A stretch of 64,000 nt of DNA, taken from Duganella levis. GTDB lineage: Bacteria; Pseudomonadota; Gammaproteobacteria; Burkholderiales; Burkholderiaceae_D. The stretch's first letter is position 1. The number at the start of each line of letters is the position of its first letter. The position numbers and the translations under genes were made by a program. The notes under the pieces were generated by a model, which worked only from the letters and a program-made list of their open reading frames with translations, had not been told where the DNA came from and searched no databases. Positions 1 through 8,440 of the stretch are shown here, one piece after another. The stretch is taken from assembly GCF_009857605.1 (NCBI RefSeq), contig NZ_WWCT01000002.1, positions 186,001 to 250,000 on the forward strand, in the 5' to 3' direction.

Positions 1-1515
1 TTTTACAGCTGCCCGGCGCTGTTCCGCTGCTTCGCCGACCGCTTGTCGCGGCATTTCCGCTACGTGCTGATCGATTCCCGCAACGGCCGCAGCGACAGCG
101 CCGGCGTTTGCACGACTTTGCTTCCCCGCAAGCTGGTGCTGATGTTCACGCCCGGCCGCCACAGCCTGGATGGCTTGCAGGAACTGGTCAGCCGCGCCAC
201 CACCTACCGCCGCAGCCACGAAGATGAGCAGCGGCCGTTGCTGATCTATCCTTTGCCGTCGCGCATAGACATGGCTGACTGTTGTGAGCGCCTCCAGTGG
301 CGGCGTGGCGATGCTTCGCTGCGGATTACCGGCTACCAGCCGGGCTTTGAGGAACTGATACGCGACTGTTATGGCATGCAGCAAGTGTCGCTGGAAAGTT
401 ATTTTGATGAAGTGCAGTTGCAGCAGACCCGTTCACTGGCCTACGGCGAGCAGGTGGCGGTACGGCTCGATCAGGGTGGCGACCGCTTTTCCATGACACG
501 CACCTTCGAGGCTTTCCTGTCATGGCTGGCGCCCGGCTATTTCCCGTGGCAATCCAGCGGCGAAATCCAGCTGCTGGCCAAGATTAACGAGGCACGTGGC
601 GCGCTGGACGACGGCGGGGCTACCGCGCGCGCCATGTCGCAGCCGCTGGCGCGCGAACTCAATCTGCTCGGAGAACTATATAGACGCGAGGGCAAGCTGC
701 GGCCGGCCCTGTCCAGCTTCGAGGAAAGCCTGTCGCTGCGCCAGCGCGCGCTGGGCGAGGATCATCCGGATACGCTCGCCAGCAAGACCAATCTGGCCGG
801 CGCGCTACGCCAGCAGGGGCGGCTGGACGAAGCCCAGTTCCTTGAAGAATGCATCGTCGAAGCGCGCGAACGCGTGCTGGGCGGCGAACATCCTGATACG
901 CTGGCGGCGCGCGCCAACCTCGCCGCCACGCTGGGCCAGCAAGGCCGGCTGGTCGAGGCGCTGGCCATGCAGGACAGCGTGCTCGACACCTACACCCGGC
1001 TGGTCGGGCCCGACCATCTGCAAACCCTGGGCGCCAAGGCGGCCCGCGCCGAACTGCTGCTGCAGCGCGGCGACATCCAGCTGGCGCGCAGCGTGCAGGA
1101 GCAGGTGCTGGCGGCGCACAAGCGCTTGCTGGGGGTCGAGCACCCCGACACGCTGCGCAGCAAGACCGCACTGGCTTACACCTTGTTGCAAATGCAAGAG
1201 CTGGACACGGCGCGCAGCCTGCTGGACGCCGTGCTGCAAGCCTATCTGCGCCGGCTGGGGCCGGATCACCCGGAAACCGGCAAGGCGCGCGAACAGTTAA
1301 TAGATGTGCAACTGCAATTGGGCGTGCCCACCGACGAGGCGCCGATGGTGCCGGAATTGCATCAGGATGCGGCCATGGACGACTACGGCGACGCCCTGGT
1401 GCGGCCGCTGCGGCGGCGCGGCGCGCTGACGGCCAACAGTGCGTGGTCGCGCACGGCCGATGAAATGGTGGCGCTGGACGGGGCGTTGTATGGCGGCCGG
1501 ACGCCGCCGCGTTGA
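1..1515 (+). CDS. KGGVGR-type ATPase fused to TPR repeats (C-terminal part, 5' end outside window)
   Basis: The frame is open from base 1, so the true start lies upstream; the TTG at 43 is not a convincing start. The first ~70 visible residues carry a motif around YVLIDSRNGRSD and GVCTTLLP. This matches the second half of the ParA/MinD-like 'KGGVGR-motif' P-loop ATPase domain found in large conflict or signalling proteins (family knowledge). After a linker, about five ~42-residue repeats follow, roughly residues 210-440, with the pattern GxxHPDTLxxxxNLAxxLxxQGRLxEA. This is the TPR_10/TPR_12 (kinesin light chain-like) type, usually a protein-interaction surface. The P-loop itself is not visible. 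Function is unknown; a role in a conflict or signalling pathway is only an inference from architecture. The gene ends 70 bases before surE and is probably a separate unit. Confidence 0.8.
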   Translation, partial: FYSCPALFRCFADRLSRHFRYVLIDSRNGRSDSAGVCTTLLPRKLVLMFTPGRHSLDGLQELVSRATTYRRSHEDEQRPLLIYPLPSRIDMADCCERLQWRRGDASLRITGYQPGFEELIRDCYGMQQVSLESYFDEVQLQQTRSLAYGEQVAVRLDQGGDRFSMTRTFEAFLSWLAPGYFPWQSSGEIQLLAKINEARGALDDGGATARAMSQPLARELNLLGELYRREGKLRPALSSFEESLSLRQRALGEDHPDTLASKTNLAGALRQQGRLDEAQFLEECIVEARERVLGGEHPDTLAARANLAATLGQQGRLVEALAMQDSVLDTYTRLVGPDHLQTLGAKAARAELLLQRGDIQLARSVQEQVLAAHKRLLGVEHPDTLRSKTALAYTLLQMQELDTARSLLDAVLQAYLRRLGPDHPETGKAREQLIDVQLQLGVPTDEAPMVPELHQDAAMDDYGDALVRPLRRRGALTANSAWSRTADEMVALDGALYGGRTPPR

Positions 1516-1585
1516 CGAAAATTTATACGTAAAGGGGGCGGCCGGCATGCGCAGTAGCGGCATTGCTTCAGGTAAAATCATTTGA

Positions 1586-2323
1586 ATGAAAATCCTGATT
1601 AGCAATGACGACGGCTATTTGGCACCCGGCATCAATGCGCTGGCCAACGCGCTTGCCCCGATCGCCGAGATCGTGGTGGTGGCGCCGGACAGCAACCGCT
1701 CGGGCGCATCGAACTCGCTGTCGCTGGACCGGCCGCTGTCGGTGCAGCAGGCGGCCAATGGTTTCTACTTTGTCAATGGCACGCCCAGCGATTGCGTCCA
1801 CGTGGCGTTGACGGCCTTGCTGGACGCGCCGCCTGACCTGGTGGTCTCCGGCATTAACAACGGCCCGAATATGGGCGACGATACGCTGTATTCCGGCACT
1901 GTCGCCGCCGCCACCGAGGGCTATCTGTTCGGCATTCCCGCCATCGCCTTTTCACAGGGCACCTACGGCTGGGAGCATATCGACGATGCCGCCCGTCATG
2001 CGCGCGACATCATCCAGCGCTACTATGAAACGTTGCCGCGCCCGTATCTGCTGAACGTGAATATACCGAATCGTCCTTATGGCCAGCTTAACCAGGTGGT
2101 CGCCACGCGGCTGGGCCGCCGCCATCAGTCGGAGCCGGTGATCAAGGCCAAGGACCCGCGCGGCAGGGATATCTACTGGATCGGCCCGCCTGGCGCGTGC
2201 AAGGATGCCGGCGAGGGCACGGATTTCCATGCCTGTGCCAACGGCAGCACGTCGATCACCCCGTTGCAAATCGATTTGACGCACTCCACCCAACTCAATG
2301 CATTGGCAAAGGCCTTGGCATGA
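1586..2323 (+). CDS. surE: 5'/3'-nucleotidase SurE
   Basis: 245-residue survival protein SurE, a metal-dependent phosphatase acting on nucleoside monophosphates and short polyphosphate in the cytoplasm. The N-terminus [11 protein letters not shown] contains the family Asp-Asp pair (D8, D9) that binds the divalent metal. The conserved [12 protein letters not shown] motif follows around residues 88-99. Length is normal for the family. It opens the classic surE-pcm-nlpD-rpoS cluster and overlaps pcm by four bases (ATGA), which implies translational coupling. A TAAAAT hexamer at 1573-1578 sits about seven bases before the ATG and no Shine-Dalgarno is visible, so the message may be leaderless; no good -35 accompanies it. 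Confidence 0.97.
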   Translation: MKILISNDDGYLAPGINALANALAPIAEIVVVAPDSNRSGASNSLSLDRPLSVQQAANGFYFVNGTPSDCVHVALTALLDAPPDLVVSGINNGPNMGDDTLYSGTVAAATEGYLFGIPAIAFSQGTYGWEHIDDAARHARDIIQRYYETLPRPYLLNVNIPNRPYGQLNQVVATRLGRRHQSEPVIKAKDPRGRDIYWIGPPGACKDAGEGTDFHACANGSTSITPLQIDLTHSTQLNALAKALA

Positions 2324-3186
2324 CTGAAAAAAACCGTACCTTTCCCTTGCCGCTGTCCTCGGTAACCGACCAGGGGGCCAGGAAGGCAACGGTCTTCAAG
2401 CCGGTGGCAACACCGCAAACCGCCACCCAGAACGCCGCCCGCCACGCACCGCCGCAATATCCGGCGCCGCGCGCGGTGGCCACGCCGTCCAAGTCGCACA
2501 GTTACGCCCTCGAACGGGCCCAGGCGCCAGCGGCGCCGCCGCGCCAGAGCGCGCTGGTGTCGGACGGCGTGCGGCGCGCCATGGTGCAGCGGATCGCCAG
2601 GCAGGGCGTCAAGGACCCGCTGGTATTGGGCGCGATGGACACCGTGCCGCGCCATATGTTCATGGACGAAGGGCTGGCGCCGCAGGCGTATGTGGACGCC
2701 TCGCTGCCGATCGGCCACCATCAGACCATCTCGCAGCCCTACATCGTGGCCCGCATGATCGAGGTGCTGCGCAACGGCGGCCAACTGCAGCGCGTGCTGG
2801 AGATCGGCACCGGCTGCGGCTACCAGGCGGCGGTGCTGTCCTGCGTGGCGCAAGAAGTGTATTCCATCGAGCGTATCAAGCCTTTGCACGAGCTGGCCAA
2901 GGCCAATCTGCGCCCCTTGCGCGTCCCGAACCTGCGTCTGCATTACGGAGATGGTATGCTTGGCCTGCCGCAAGCTGCTCCGTTTGACGGTATCATTCTG
3001 GCCGCGGCCGGAATGGAGGTGCCGCAAGCACTGCTGGACCAGCTGGCCATCGGCGGCCGATTGGTCGCACCGGTAGGCGTCCGCACGCAGCATTTGGAAC
3101 TGATTACGCGCACCGGCAAGGCGGAGTGGACCAGCGAAACGCTGGAAGATTGCCACTTCGTGCCGTTGCGTCCGGGCGTGATTTAG
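2320..3186 (+). CDS. pcm: Protein-L-isoaspartate O-methyltransferase
   Basis: Repairs isoaspartyl residues in aged proteins by SAM-dependent methylation. The start at 2320 is chosen because its ATG overlaps the surE stop (ATGA), giving 288 residues. The catalytic core begins near residue 75 and includes the SAM-binding loop [15 protein letters not shown]. It ends with VAPVG and FVPLRPG motifs typical of PCMT. The first ~70 residues are a Pro/Ala-rich, low-complexity extension that E. coli Pcm (about 208 aa) lacks; extended N-termini are common in betaproteobacterial homologues. Within the surE-pcm-nlpD-rpoS cluster it fits a stationary-phase maintenance role. Confidence 0.95.
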   Translation: MTEKNRTFPLPLSSVTDQGARKATVFKPVATPQTATQNAARHAPPQYPAPRAVATPSKSHSYALERAQAPAAPPRQSALVSDGVRRAMVQRIARQGVKDPLVLGAMDTVPRHMFMDEGLAPQAYVDASLPIGHHQTISQPYIVARMIEVLRNGGQLQRVLEIGTGCGYQAAVLSCVAQEVYSIERIKPLHELAKANLRPLRVPNLRLHYGDGMLGLPQAAPFDGIILAAAGMEVPQALLDQLAIGGRLVAPVGVRTQHLELITRTGKAEWTSETLEDCHFVPLRPGVI

Positions 3187-3207
3187 CGCCCGAACCACTA
3201 GACAAAG

Positions 3208-4170
3208 ATGAGAATGACGAATAAAAGCAATCTGCTCGTACTGAGCTTTGCGCTGGTTTTATTGAGCGCCTGCCAAACCACCCCCAACCAAGCTCCGGTC
3301 GTTGACCGCCCCGTCTCTCCCGCTGTCAAACCCGCCACCCCGAGCGAAACGGCGCAGATCGGCCGTGACGAGCGCGGCATATACATCGTGAAAAAGGGCG
3401 ATACCCTGATTCGCATCGCGCTGGAACACGGCCAGAACTACCGCGACCTGGTGGCCTGGAACAACCTGGCCAACGCCAACGATATCAAGGTCGACCAGGC
3501 GCTACGCGTGCTGCCGCCGGATAGCGCACCGAATGGCGCCGGTGTGGAAACCGCCGCCGTCATCATGCCGCCGTCCGACAAGACGCCGCCGCCGGCGCCG
3601 GTGGTCAAGAAAACCGGTCCCAAAGGCGAGAAAAAGCCGTATACGGACGCTAACCTGGCCGAATTGCAGCGCACCGACAATGGCAAGGACGCCGCCGCTG
3701 CGCCAGCGCCGGCCGCCGCCGCAGCTGCCTCTGCTTCGGCCCGCGCTTCTGTCCCGGCCGCACCGGCGGCGCCAGCCGGTCCGACCCTTGCCGCCGACGA
3801 CGCCGCTGTGACCTGGGTCTGGCCGGCCGAAGGCAAGGTGACCGCCGTCTTCGACGAAGGCAAGAACAAGGGCGTGGACATCGCCGGCAAGGCCGGCCAG
3901 CAAGTCGTGGCTGCCGGGGCCGGAAAAGTGATGTTCGCCGGTAGTGGCATCCGCGGATATGGTAATCTCGTTATATTGAAGCACAGTAGTAATTTGCTGT
4001 CGGCCTATGCGCATAACCGGACCATCCTGGTGAAGGAAGGCCAGACTGTCAGCAAGGGACAAATGATTGCGGAAATGGGCGACTCCGATACCGACTCCGT
4101 CAAGCTGCACTTTGAAATCCGGCAGCAGGGCAAGCCAGTCGATCCCTCCCGCTTCCTGCCTAACCGCTAG
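3208..4170 (+). CDS. nlpD: NlpD-type lipoprotein: LysM plus degenerate M23 (LytM) domain
   Basis: 320 residues. A lipoprotein signal with lipobox LSAC puts the lipidated Cys at residue 22. A LysM peptidoglycan-binding domain (YIVKKGDTLIRIA onward) spans ~50-97, followed by a Pro/Ala-rich linker and a C-terminal M23/LytM domain (~205-320). Two catalytic positions are altered: the first metal His is replaced by Asn (N220 ahead of D224), and the first His of HxH is Lys (K299-L-H301). It is therefore expected to be a non-catalytic activator of septal amidases, as established for E. coli NlpD. It lies 21 bases after pcm and directly before rpoS. In other proteobacteria the main rpoS promoter lies inside nlpD; I could not pinpoint one here. 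Confidence 0.95.
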   Translation: MRMTNKSNLLVLSFALVLLSACQTTPNQAPVVDRPVSPAVKPATPSETAQIGRDERGIYIVKKGDTLIRIALEHGQNYRDLVAWNNLANANDIKVDQALRVLPPDSAPNGAGVETAAVIMPPSDKTPPPAPVVKKTGPKGEKKPYTDANLAELQRTDNGKDAAAAPAPAAAAAASASARASVPAAPAAPAGPTLAADDAAVTWVWPAEGKVTAVFDEGKNKGVDIAGKAGQQVVAAGAGKVMFAGSGIRGYGNLVILKHSSNLLSAYAHNRTILVKEGQTVSKGQMIAEMGDSDTDSVKLHFEIRQQGKPVDPSRFLPNR

Positions 4171-4186
4171 TTGAGCCATGTGAGCC

Positions 4187-5182
4187 ATGACCTCTACGCC
4201 GCACGATCAGATGGACGACGACTCGCTCCCGGATGATTTCCAGGATGAGGAGGCCAGCATCGACGACGCGGACGAGGCTGACGCGCCGGAGACCGGCGCG
4301 GTTCTGGAAACCGTCGACGAGCTGAAGAAGGTGCTGGCGGCCGAGCTGTCGACCGACACCACCCAGCACTACCTGAACCAGATCGGCACCCGGCCGCTGC
4401 TGACGGCGCCGCAGGAAGTCCACTACGCCACGCTGGCCAAGGCCGGCGACTTCAGCGCGCGCCAGACCATGATCGAGCACAACCTGCGTCTGGTGGTGTC
4501 GATCGCCAAGCACTACATCAACCGCGGCGTGGTGCTGCTGGACATGATCGAAGAAGGCAACATTGGCCTGATGCGCGCCATCGACAAGTTTGAGCCCGAG
4601 CGCGGTTTCCGTTTTTCCACCTACGCCACCTGGTGGATACGCCAGAGCATCGAGCGCGCCATCATGAACCAGGCGCGCACGGTGCGGCTGCCGGTGCACA
4701 TGGTGCGCGAGCTGAACCAGATCCTGCGCGGCAAATACCATCTCGAAGCGCAGCACCACAACGGCAAGGACGCCACCGCCGAAGACATCGCCGAGCTGGT
4801 CGGCCGGCCGGTGGAAGAGGTGCAGGACATCCTGGCGCTGTCCGAGCACGCTACCTCGCTCGACGCGCCGCTCGACAACGATCCACAATCATCGCTGATG
4901 GACATGCTGCCCGGTGACAGCGACGACAGTCCCGACGCCCGCGCCGAACACCACGAAATGACGGTGCTGGTGCGCGACTGGCTGACCAAGCTGCCGGACA
5001 AGCAGCGCATCGTCATCATGCGCCGTTTCGGCCTCGACAACGACGATCCGGCCACGCTGGAAACCCTGGCCGAAGAGATGGGCGTGACGCGGGAGCGGGT
5101 GCGCCAGATCCAGCAGGAAGCGCTGGTCAAGCTCAAACGGGCGATGGCGGCGCGCGGCGTGGTCCGCGATTCCCTGCTGTAA
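4187..5182 (+). CDS. rpoS: RNA polymerase sigma factor RpoS
   Basis: 331-residue group-2 sigma-70 factor directing the general stress and stationary-phase response. An acidic N-terminal stretch (residues ~8-40) precedes region 1.2 ([13 protein letters not shown]). Region 2 includes the -10 recognition segment [17 protein letters not shown], then comes region 3. Region 4 has the helix-turn-helix with the family hallmark [19 protein letters not shown]. Its position right after nlpD supports RpoS rather than RpoD or RpoH. Nine bases upstream of the chosen ATG lies a minimal start-stop (ATG at 4178 followed at once by TGA), a possible influence on initiation. Confidence 0.97.
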   Translation: MTSTPHDQMDDDSLPDDFQDEEASIDDADEADAPETGAVLETVDELKKVLAAELSTDTTQHYLNQIGTRPLLTAPQEVHYATLAKAGDFSARQTMIEHNLRLVVSIAKHYINRGVVLLDMIEEGNIGLMRAIDKFEPERGFRFSTYATWWIRQSIERAIMNQARTVRLPVHMVRELNQILRGKYHLEAQHHNGKDATAEDIAELVGRPVEEVQDILALSEHATSLDAPLDNDPQSSLMDMLPGDSDDSPDARAEHHEMTVLVRDWLTKLPDKQRIVIMRRFGLDNDDPATLETLAEEMGVTRERVRQIQQEALVKLKRAMAARGVVRDSLL

Positions 5183-5270
5183 TCTGCTGTAGTCGCTGAC
5201 TCCCTGCCTGTTCTGGTATCATGTCGCCCCTGTACGCGGGCCGGCCGCGCTTTCCCTACTATTGAACGTT

Positions 5271-6611
5271 ATGCAAGAAAATACCATCGACATCAAATCG
5301 CTCGACATGGACGCCCGTGGCGTCGGCCATATTGAAAACGAAGACGGCACGCCGGGTAAAGTGGTGTTCGTGGAAGGTGCGCTGCCAGGTGAGCGCGTCA
5401 GCTTTGAGACGTTCAAGAAGAAGAAAAACTGGGAAGCCGCGCGCATGACCGCGCTGCACCGCGAATCGTCGATGCGCGTCAAGCCGCAGTGCGAACATTT
5501 CGACTACTGCGGCGGCTGCTCGATGCAGCACCTGGAGCCGACCGCGCAGGTGGCGATCAAGCAGCGCGTGCTGGAAGATAACCTGTGGCACATCGGCAAA
5601 GTCACCGCCGACAACATCATGCGGCCGATGTACGGCCCGACCTGGGGCTACCGCTTCCGCGCGCGCCTGTCGGTGCGCTGGGTCGAGAAAAAAGGCACGG
5701 TGCTGGTCGGCTTCAAGGAAAAGCGTTCGGTGTTCGTGGCCGACATCAAGAGCTGCCAGATCCTGCCGAAACACGTGTCGGACATGCTGCTGCCGCTGCG
5801 CGCGCTGATCGGCTCGCTGACGCTGTACAAGGAAGTGCCGCAGATCGAACTGGCGATCGGTGAGGACGTCACCGCGCTGGTGCTGCGCGTAATGGCGACC
5901 CCGACCGCCGACGACGAAGCCAAGCTCAAGGCCTTCGCCGACGAATACAAAGTGCAGTTCTGGCTGCAAACCAAAGGCCCGGAAACCGCCGCGCCGTTCT
6001 ACCCGCTGGAGCCGCAGCTGCATTACCTGCTGCCGGAATACGGCGTGCGCATGCCGTTCAAGCCGGTCGACTTCACCCAGGTCAACCACCACATCAACCG
6101 CGCGCTGGTGCACAAGGCGCTGCGCCTGCTGGACGTGCAGCCGGAAGACCGCGTGGCCGACCTGTTCTGCGGCCTGGGCAACTTCACGCTGCCGCTGGCG
6201 ACGCTGGCGCGCGAAGTGGTCGGCATCGAAGGCAGCCAGGCGCTGACCGACCGTTCGCTGAGCAACGCCAAGGCCAACGGCCTGGATGGCAAGACCACCT
6301 TCTACAACCGCAACCTGTTCGAGGTCACGCCGGAAGACCTGATCGCGCTGGGCAAGTTCGACCGCATGCTGATCGACCCGCCACGCGACGGCGCCATGAC
6401 CCTGTGCGAGTCGCTGGGCGAACTGCGCAAGACCAATCCGGAATTCCTGCCGAAGCGCATCGTCTACGTCTCGTGCAGCCCATCGACGCTGGCGCGCGAC
6501 GCCAATGCGCTGGTCAACCTGGCCGGCTACAAGCTGGACAAGGCCGGCGTGGTGAATATGTTCCCGCACACCTCGCACGTCGAATCGATGGCCGTGTTCG
6601 ATCTGACGTAA
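5271..6611 (+). CDS. rlmD: 23S rRNA (uracil-1939-C5)-methyltransferase RlmD
   Basis: SAM-dependent methylation of U1939 in 23S rRNA. The ATG at 5271 is preferred over an in-frame TTG nine bases earlier, giving 446 residues. An N-terminal TRAM domain (~1-60) binds RNA. Then comes the [4Fe-4S] Cys cluster around CEHFDYCGGC (C74-C83 region) and a C-terminal Rossmann methyltransferase with FCGLGNFTLPLA. The catalytic-loop motif IVYVSCSPSTLARD provides the nucleophilic Cys. The gene stands alone after rpoS. A TATCAT -10-like hexamer at 5217-5222 lies upstream without a strong -35. Confidence 0.95.
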   Translation: MQENTIDIKSLDMDARGVGHIENEDGTPGKVVFVEGALPGERVSFETFKKKKNWEAARMTALHRESSMRVKPQCEHFDYCGGCSMQHLEPTAQVAIKQRVLEDNLWHIGKVTADNIMRPMYGPTWGYRFRARLSVRWVEKKGTVLVGFKEKRSVFVADIKSCQILPKHVSDMLLPLRALIGSLTLYKEVPQIELAIGEDVTALVLRVMATPTADDEAKLKAFADEYKVQFWLQTKGPETAAPFYPLEPQLHYLLPEYGVRMPFKPVDFTQVNHHINRALVHKALRLLDVQPEDRVADLFCGLGNFTLPLATLAREVVGIEGSQALTDRSLSNAKANGLDGKTTFYNRNLFEVTPEDLIALGKFDRMLIDPPRDGAMTLCESLGELRKTNPEFLPKRIVYVSCSPSTLARDANALVNLAGYKLDKAGVVNMFPHTSHVESMAVFDLT

Positions 6612-6672
6612 AGCCCACACTGTACCGAAAAAGACTGACAGGGGCGACAGACTGCATTAACCTATTAGCAAG

Positions 6673-7809
6673 ATGACTCACGCACTTGTCAATCCTAACC
6701 TCATGTCTTGGTCTCGCCGTCGAGCGGGCCTGAGTGAGGCCGACCTTGCAGAAAGCATTACCGTGCAAGAGGACAAGGTGCTGGCATGGGAGGCCGGGGA
6801 AAGCAAACCGACCTTTCGACAAGCTCAGCAGTGGGCGAACTTGGCCCATGTGCCATTCGGTTATTTATTTCTGAGCGAACCCCCAAAAGAGGAATTGCCT
6901 CTTCCGGATCTTCGTACTGTCGGCGGTGCCGCCCCTGCTGCGCCAAGCCTTGATCTGCTGGATACGGTGCGTGATGTGCTCAGGAAGTACGAATGGTATC
7001 TCGACTATCTGAAAGAACAAGGCCTGTCTTCGCTTCCCTTCGTGGGAAAGTTCACTAGTACAGCGCGCGTCGCCGATGTGGTGGCCGATATCCGCTCGGT
7101 TCTTGGCGTCAATGAGGCGCCGCATCGGCAAGGCGGCGAAGAATACCTTCGGCAACTCATTGCTGGAGCCGATGCGGCTGGTATTCTGGTGATGCGTAGC
7201 GGTGTCGTGGGAGCGAATACCCATCGCAAGCTGGATGTCGGAGAGTTCCGAGGTTTCGCGATTAGTGACAAGTTTGCCCCAATAGTGTTTATTAATATCG
7301 CTGATGCTCCCGCTGCGCGGCTCTTCACGCTGATTCATGAGCTTGCCCACATCTGGATTGGAAGCAGTGGCGTCTCCAGCGTATCCCCATCGAGTAATCG
7401 GCAGGATGAGATATTCTGCAATGCTGTGGCGGGAGAGTTCTTGGTGCCAAAAGCAAAGCTCACTCCATTGTGGCGGAAAGTGGATGACTGGGTTGCGCTA
7501 TTGCCAGAGCTGGCCGCAATTTTCTATGTGAGCAAACTTGTTGTCGCGCGCAGAGCATGTGACCTGGGCTTCATTTCCAGCGACGAGTATGGTCGGTACT
7601 ATGTGTTGGAACTGAATGCCCATCGCGACCAAAAAAAAGCCGGAAGCGGCGATTTCTACAAGACTGCTGGGTCGAAAAACAGCAAACGATTCAGTCGCGC
7701 GGTTTTGACCGAGGCACTCAGTGGGCGCTTGCTTTTGCGTGATGCTGGCAAGCTGCTTGGAATCCAGCCTGCCAAGATTAGAACTTACGCGGAGAAGGTG
7801 AACGATTGA
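6673..7809 (+). CDS. XRE-type HTH / ImmA-IrrE (DUF955) metallopeptidase-domain protein, probable antitoxin/regulator
   Basis: 378 residues. Residues ~10-65 form an XRE-like helix-turn-helix (WSRRRAGLSEADLAES and LAWEAGESKPT). Residues ~190-300 form an ImmA/IrrE zinc peptidase domain with the gluzincin motif H222-E-L-A-H226. A C-terminal segment (~340-378) looks like an extra HTH-like regulatory end often seen in this family. Its stop overlaps the TTG start of the next gene by three bases, so the two are translationally coupled. XRE/ImmA genes coupled to DUF4411 genes recur in genomes and are predicted toxin-antitoxin-like or regulatory pairs (family knowledge). Base composition is somewhat lower in GC than rlmD and the macroglobulin gene around it, consistent with acquisition. 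Whether the peptidase site is active cannot be told. Confidence 0.85.
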   Translation: MTHALVNPNLMSWSRRRAGLSEADLAESITVQEDKVLAWEAGESKPTFRQAQQWANLAHVPFGYLFLSEPPKEELPLPDLRTVGGAAPAAPSLDLLDTVRDVLRKYEWYLDYLKEQGLSSLPFVGKFTSTARVADVVADIRSVLGVNEAPHRQGGEEYLRQLIAGADAAGILVMRSGVVGANTHRKLDVGEFRGFAISDKFAPIVFINIADAPAARLFTLIHELAHIWIGSSGVSSVSPSSNRQDEIFCNAVAGEFLVPKAKLTPLWRKVDDWVALLPELAAIFYVSKLVVARRACDLGFISSDEYGRYYVLELNAHRDQKKAGSGDFYKTAGSKNSKRFSRAVLTEALSGRLLLRDAGKLLGIQPAKIRTYAEKVND

Positions 7810-8302
7810 AATATCTTCTCGACTCCAACACTTTCATCGAAGCGAAAAACCGCTACTACAATATGACGGTCTGCCCGGCATATTGGCTCTGGATTCTCCA
7901 GAAGTATGTTGCTCAGGACGTGGCAAGCATTTCCATGGTTGGTGACGAGTTAAAAAAAGCGATGATGAACTTGCTGCTTGGGTCAAGGATCATCCTGATC
8001 TATTCATCGGCGTCCATGATGACGACACGCAGGCCTGTTTTGCAATAGTGGCGAACTTTGTTGTTGAATCAAGTGGGAAAATGAAAGCGGGCGCCGCAGC
8101 GGACTTCTTGTCCGGGGCCGACCCATGGCTCATTGCAAAAGCAATGGCCACTGGAGCAACCGTCGTCACGCACGAATCACTTGACCCGATGATCAAGAAG
8201 AAGTTCTTAATCCCTAATATCTGTAAGGAATTCGGAGTCAATTGGATGAATACCTTCGATATGCTCTACAAGCTCGAAGCGCGATTTGTGCTGGCGAAGT
8301 GA
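7806..8302 (+). pseudogene. DUF4411 (PIN-like) family gene, disrupted by a -1 frameshift at an A7 run
   Basis: Two frames together make one DUF4411 protein of about 165 residues. The first begins with TTG at 7806 (MKYLLDSNTFIEAKNRYY, with the early PIN-type Asp) and runs to about 7958. The second resumes at 7961 with DDELAAWVKDHPDL and runs to the stop at 8302, including ADPWLIAKAMATGATVVTHE. The break lies in 7952-7958, a run of seven A in the zero frame as A AAA AAA. One extra A would restore a continuous frame. Options are a recent deletion in a homopolymer, an assembly error, or recoding (-1 slippage or polymerase slippage) at this classic slippery heptamer. DUF4411 proteins are predicted PIN-fold RNases, here translationally coupled to the ImmA-domain gene. 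Confidence 0.85.
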
Positions 8303-8369
8303 CCCATCGCATTCACTCGGACTCCCTGCGCAGTGGTAGTCGCCTGATCTGAAGCGACATGGTTTTTCT

Positions 8370-8375
8370 TATAAT
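8370..8375 (+). promoter_or_regulatory. Candidate -10 element for the macroglobulin/pbpC operon
   Basis: A perfect TATAAT at 8370-8375 lies 65 bases before the next ATG, in an AT-rich patch within an otherwise GC-rich gap (8303-8440). No good -35 is seen at 16-18 bases upstream, so an activator may be needed or the match may be accidental. Confidence 0.35.
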
Positions 8376-8440
8376 ATTATTGACTTTGCAGGAGGCGTGC
8401 GCAACACTGGGCTGATTGTTAATCAGCGCCTGGAGTTGGC

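Noticed and set aside
3208..4170. Active M23 endopeptidase
   Set aside because: Two metal-ligand His positions are replaced (N220, K299), so it is treated as an NlpD-type activator.
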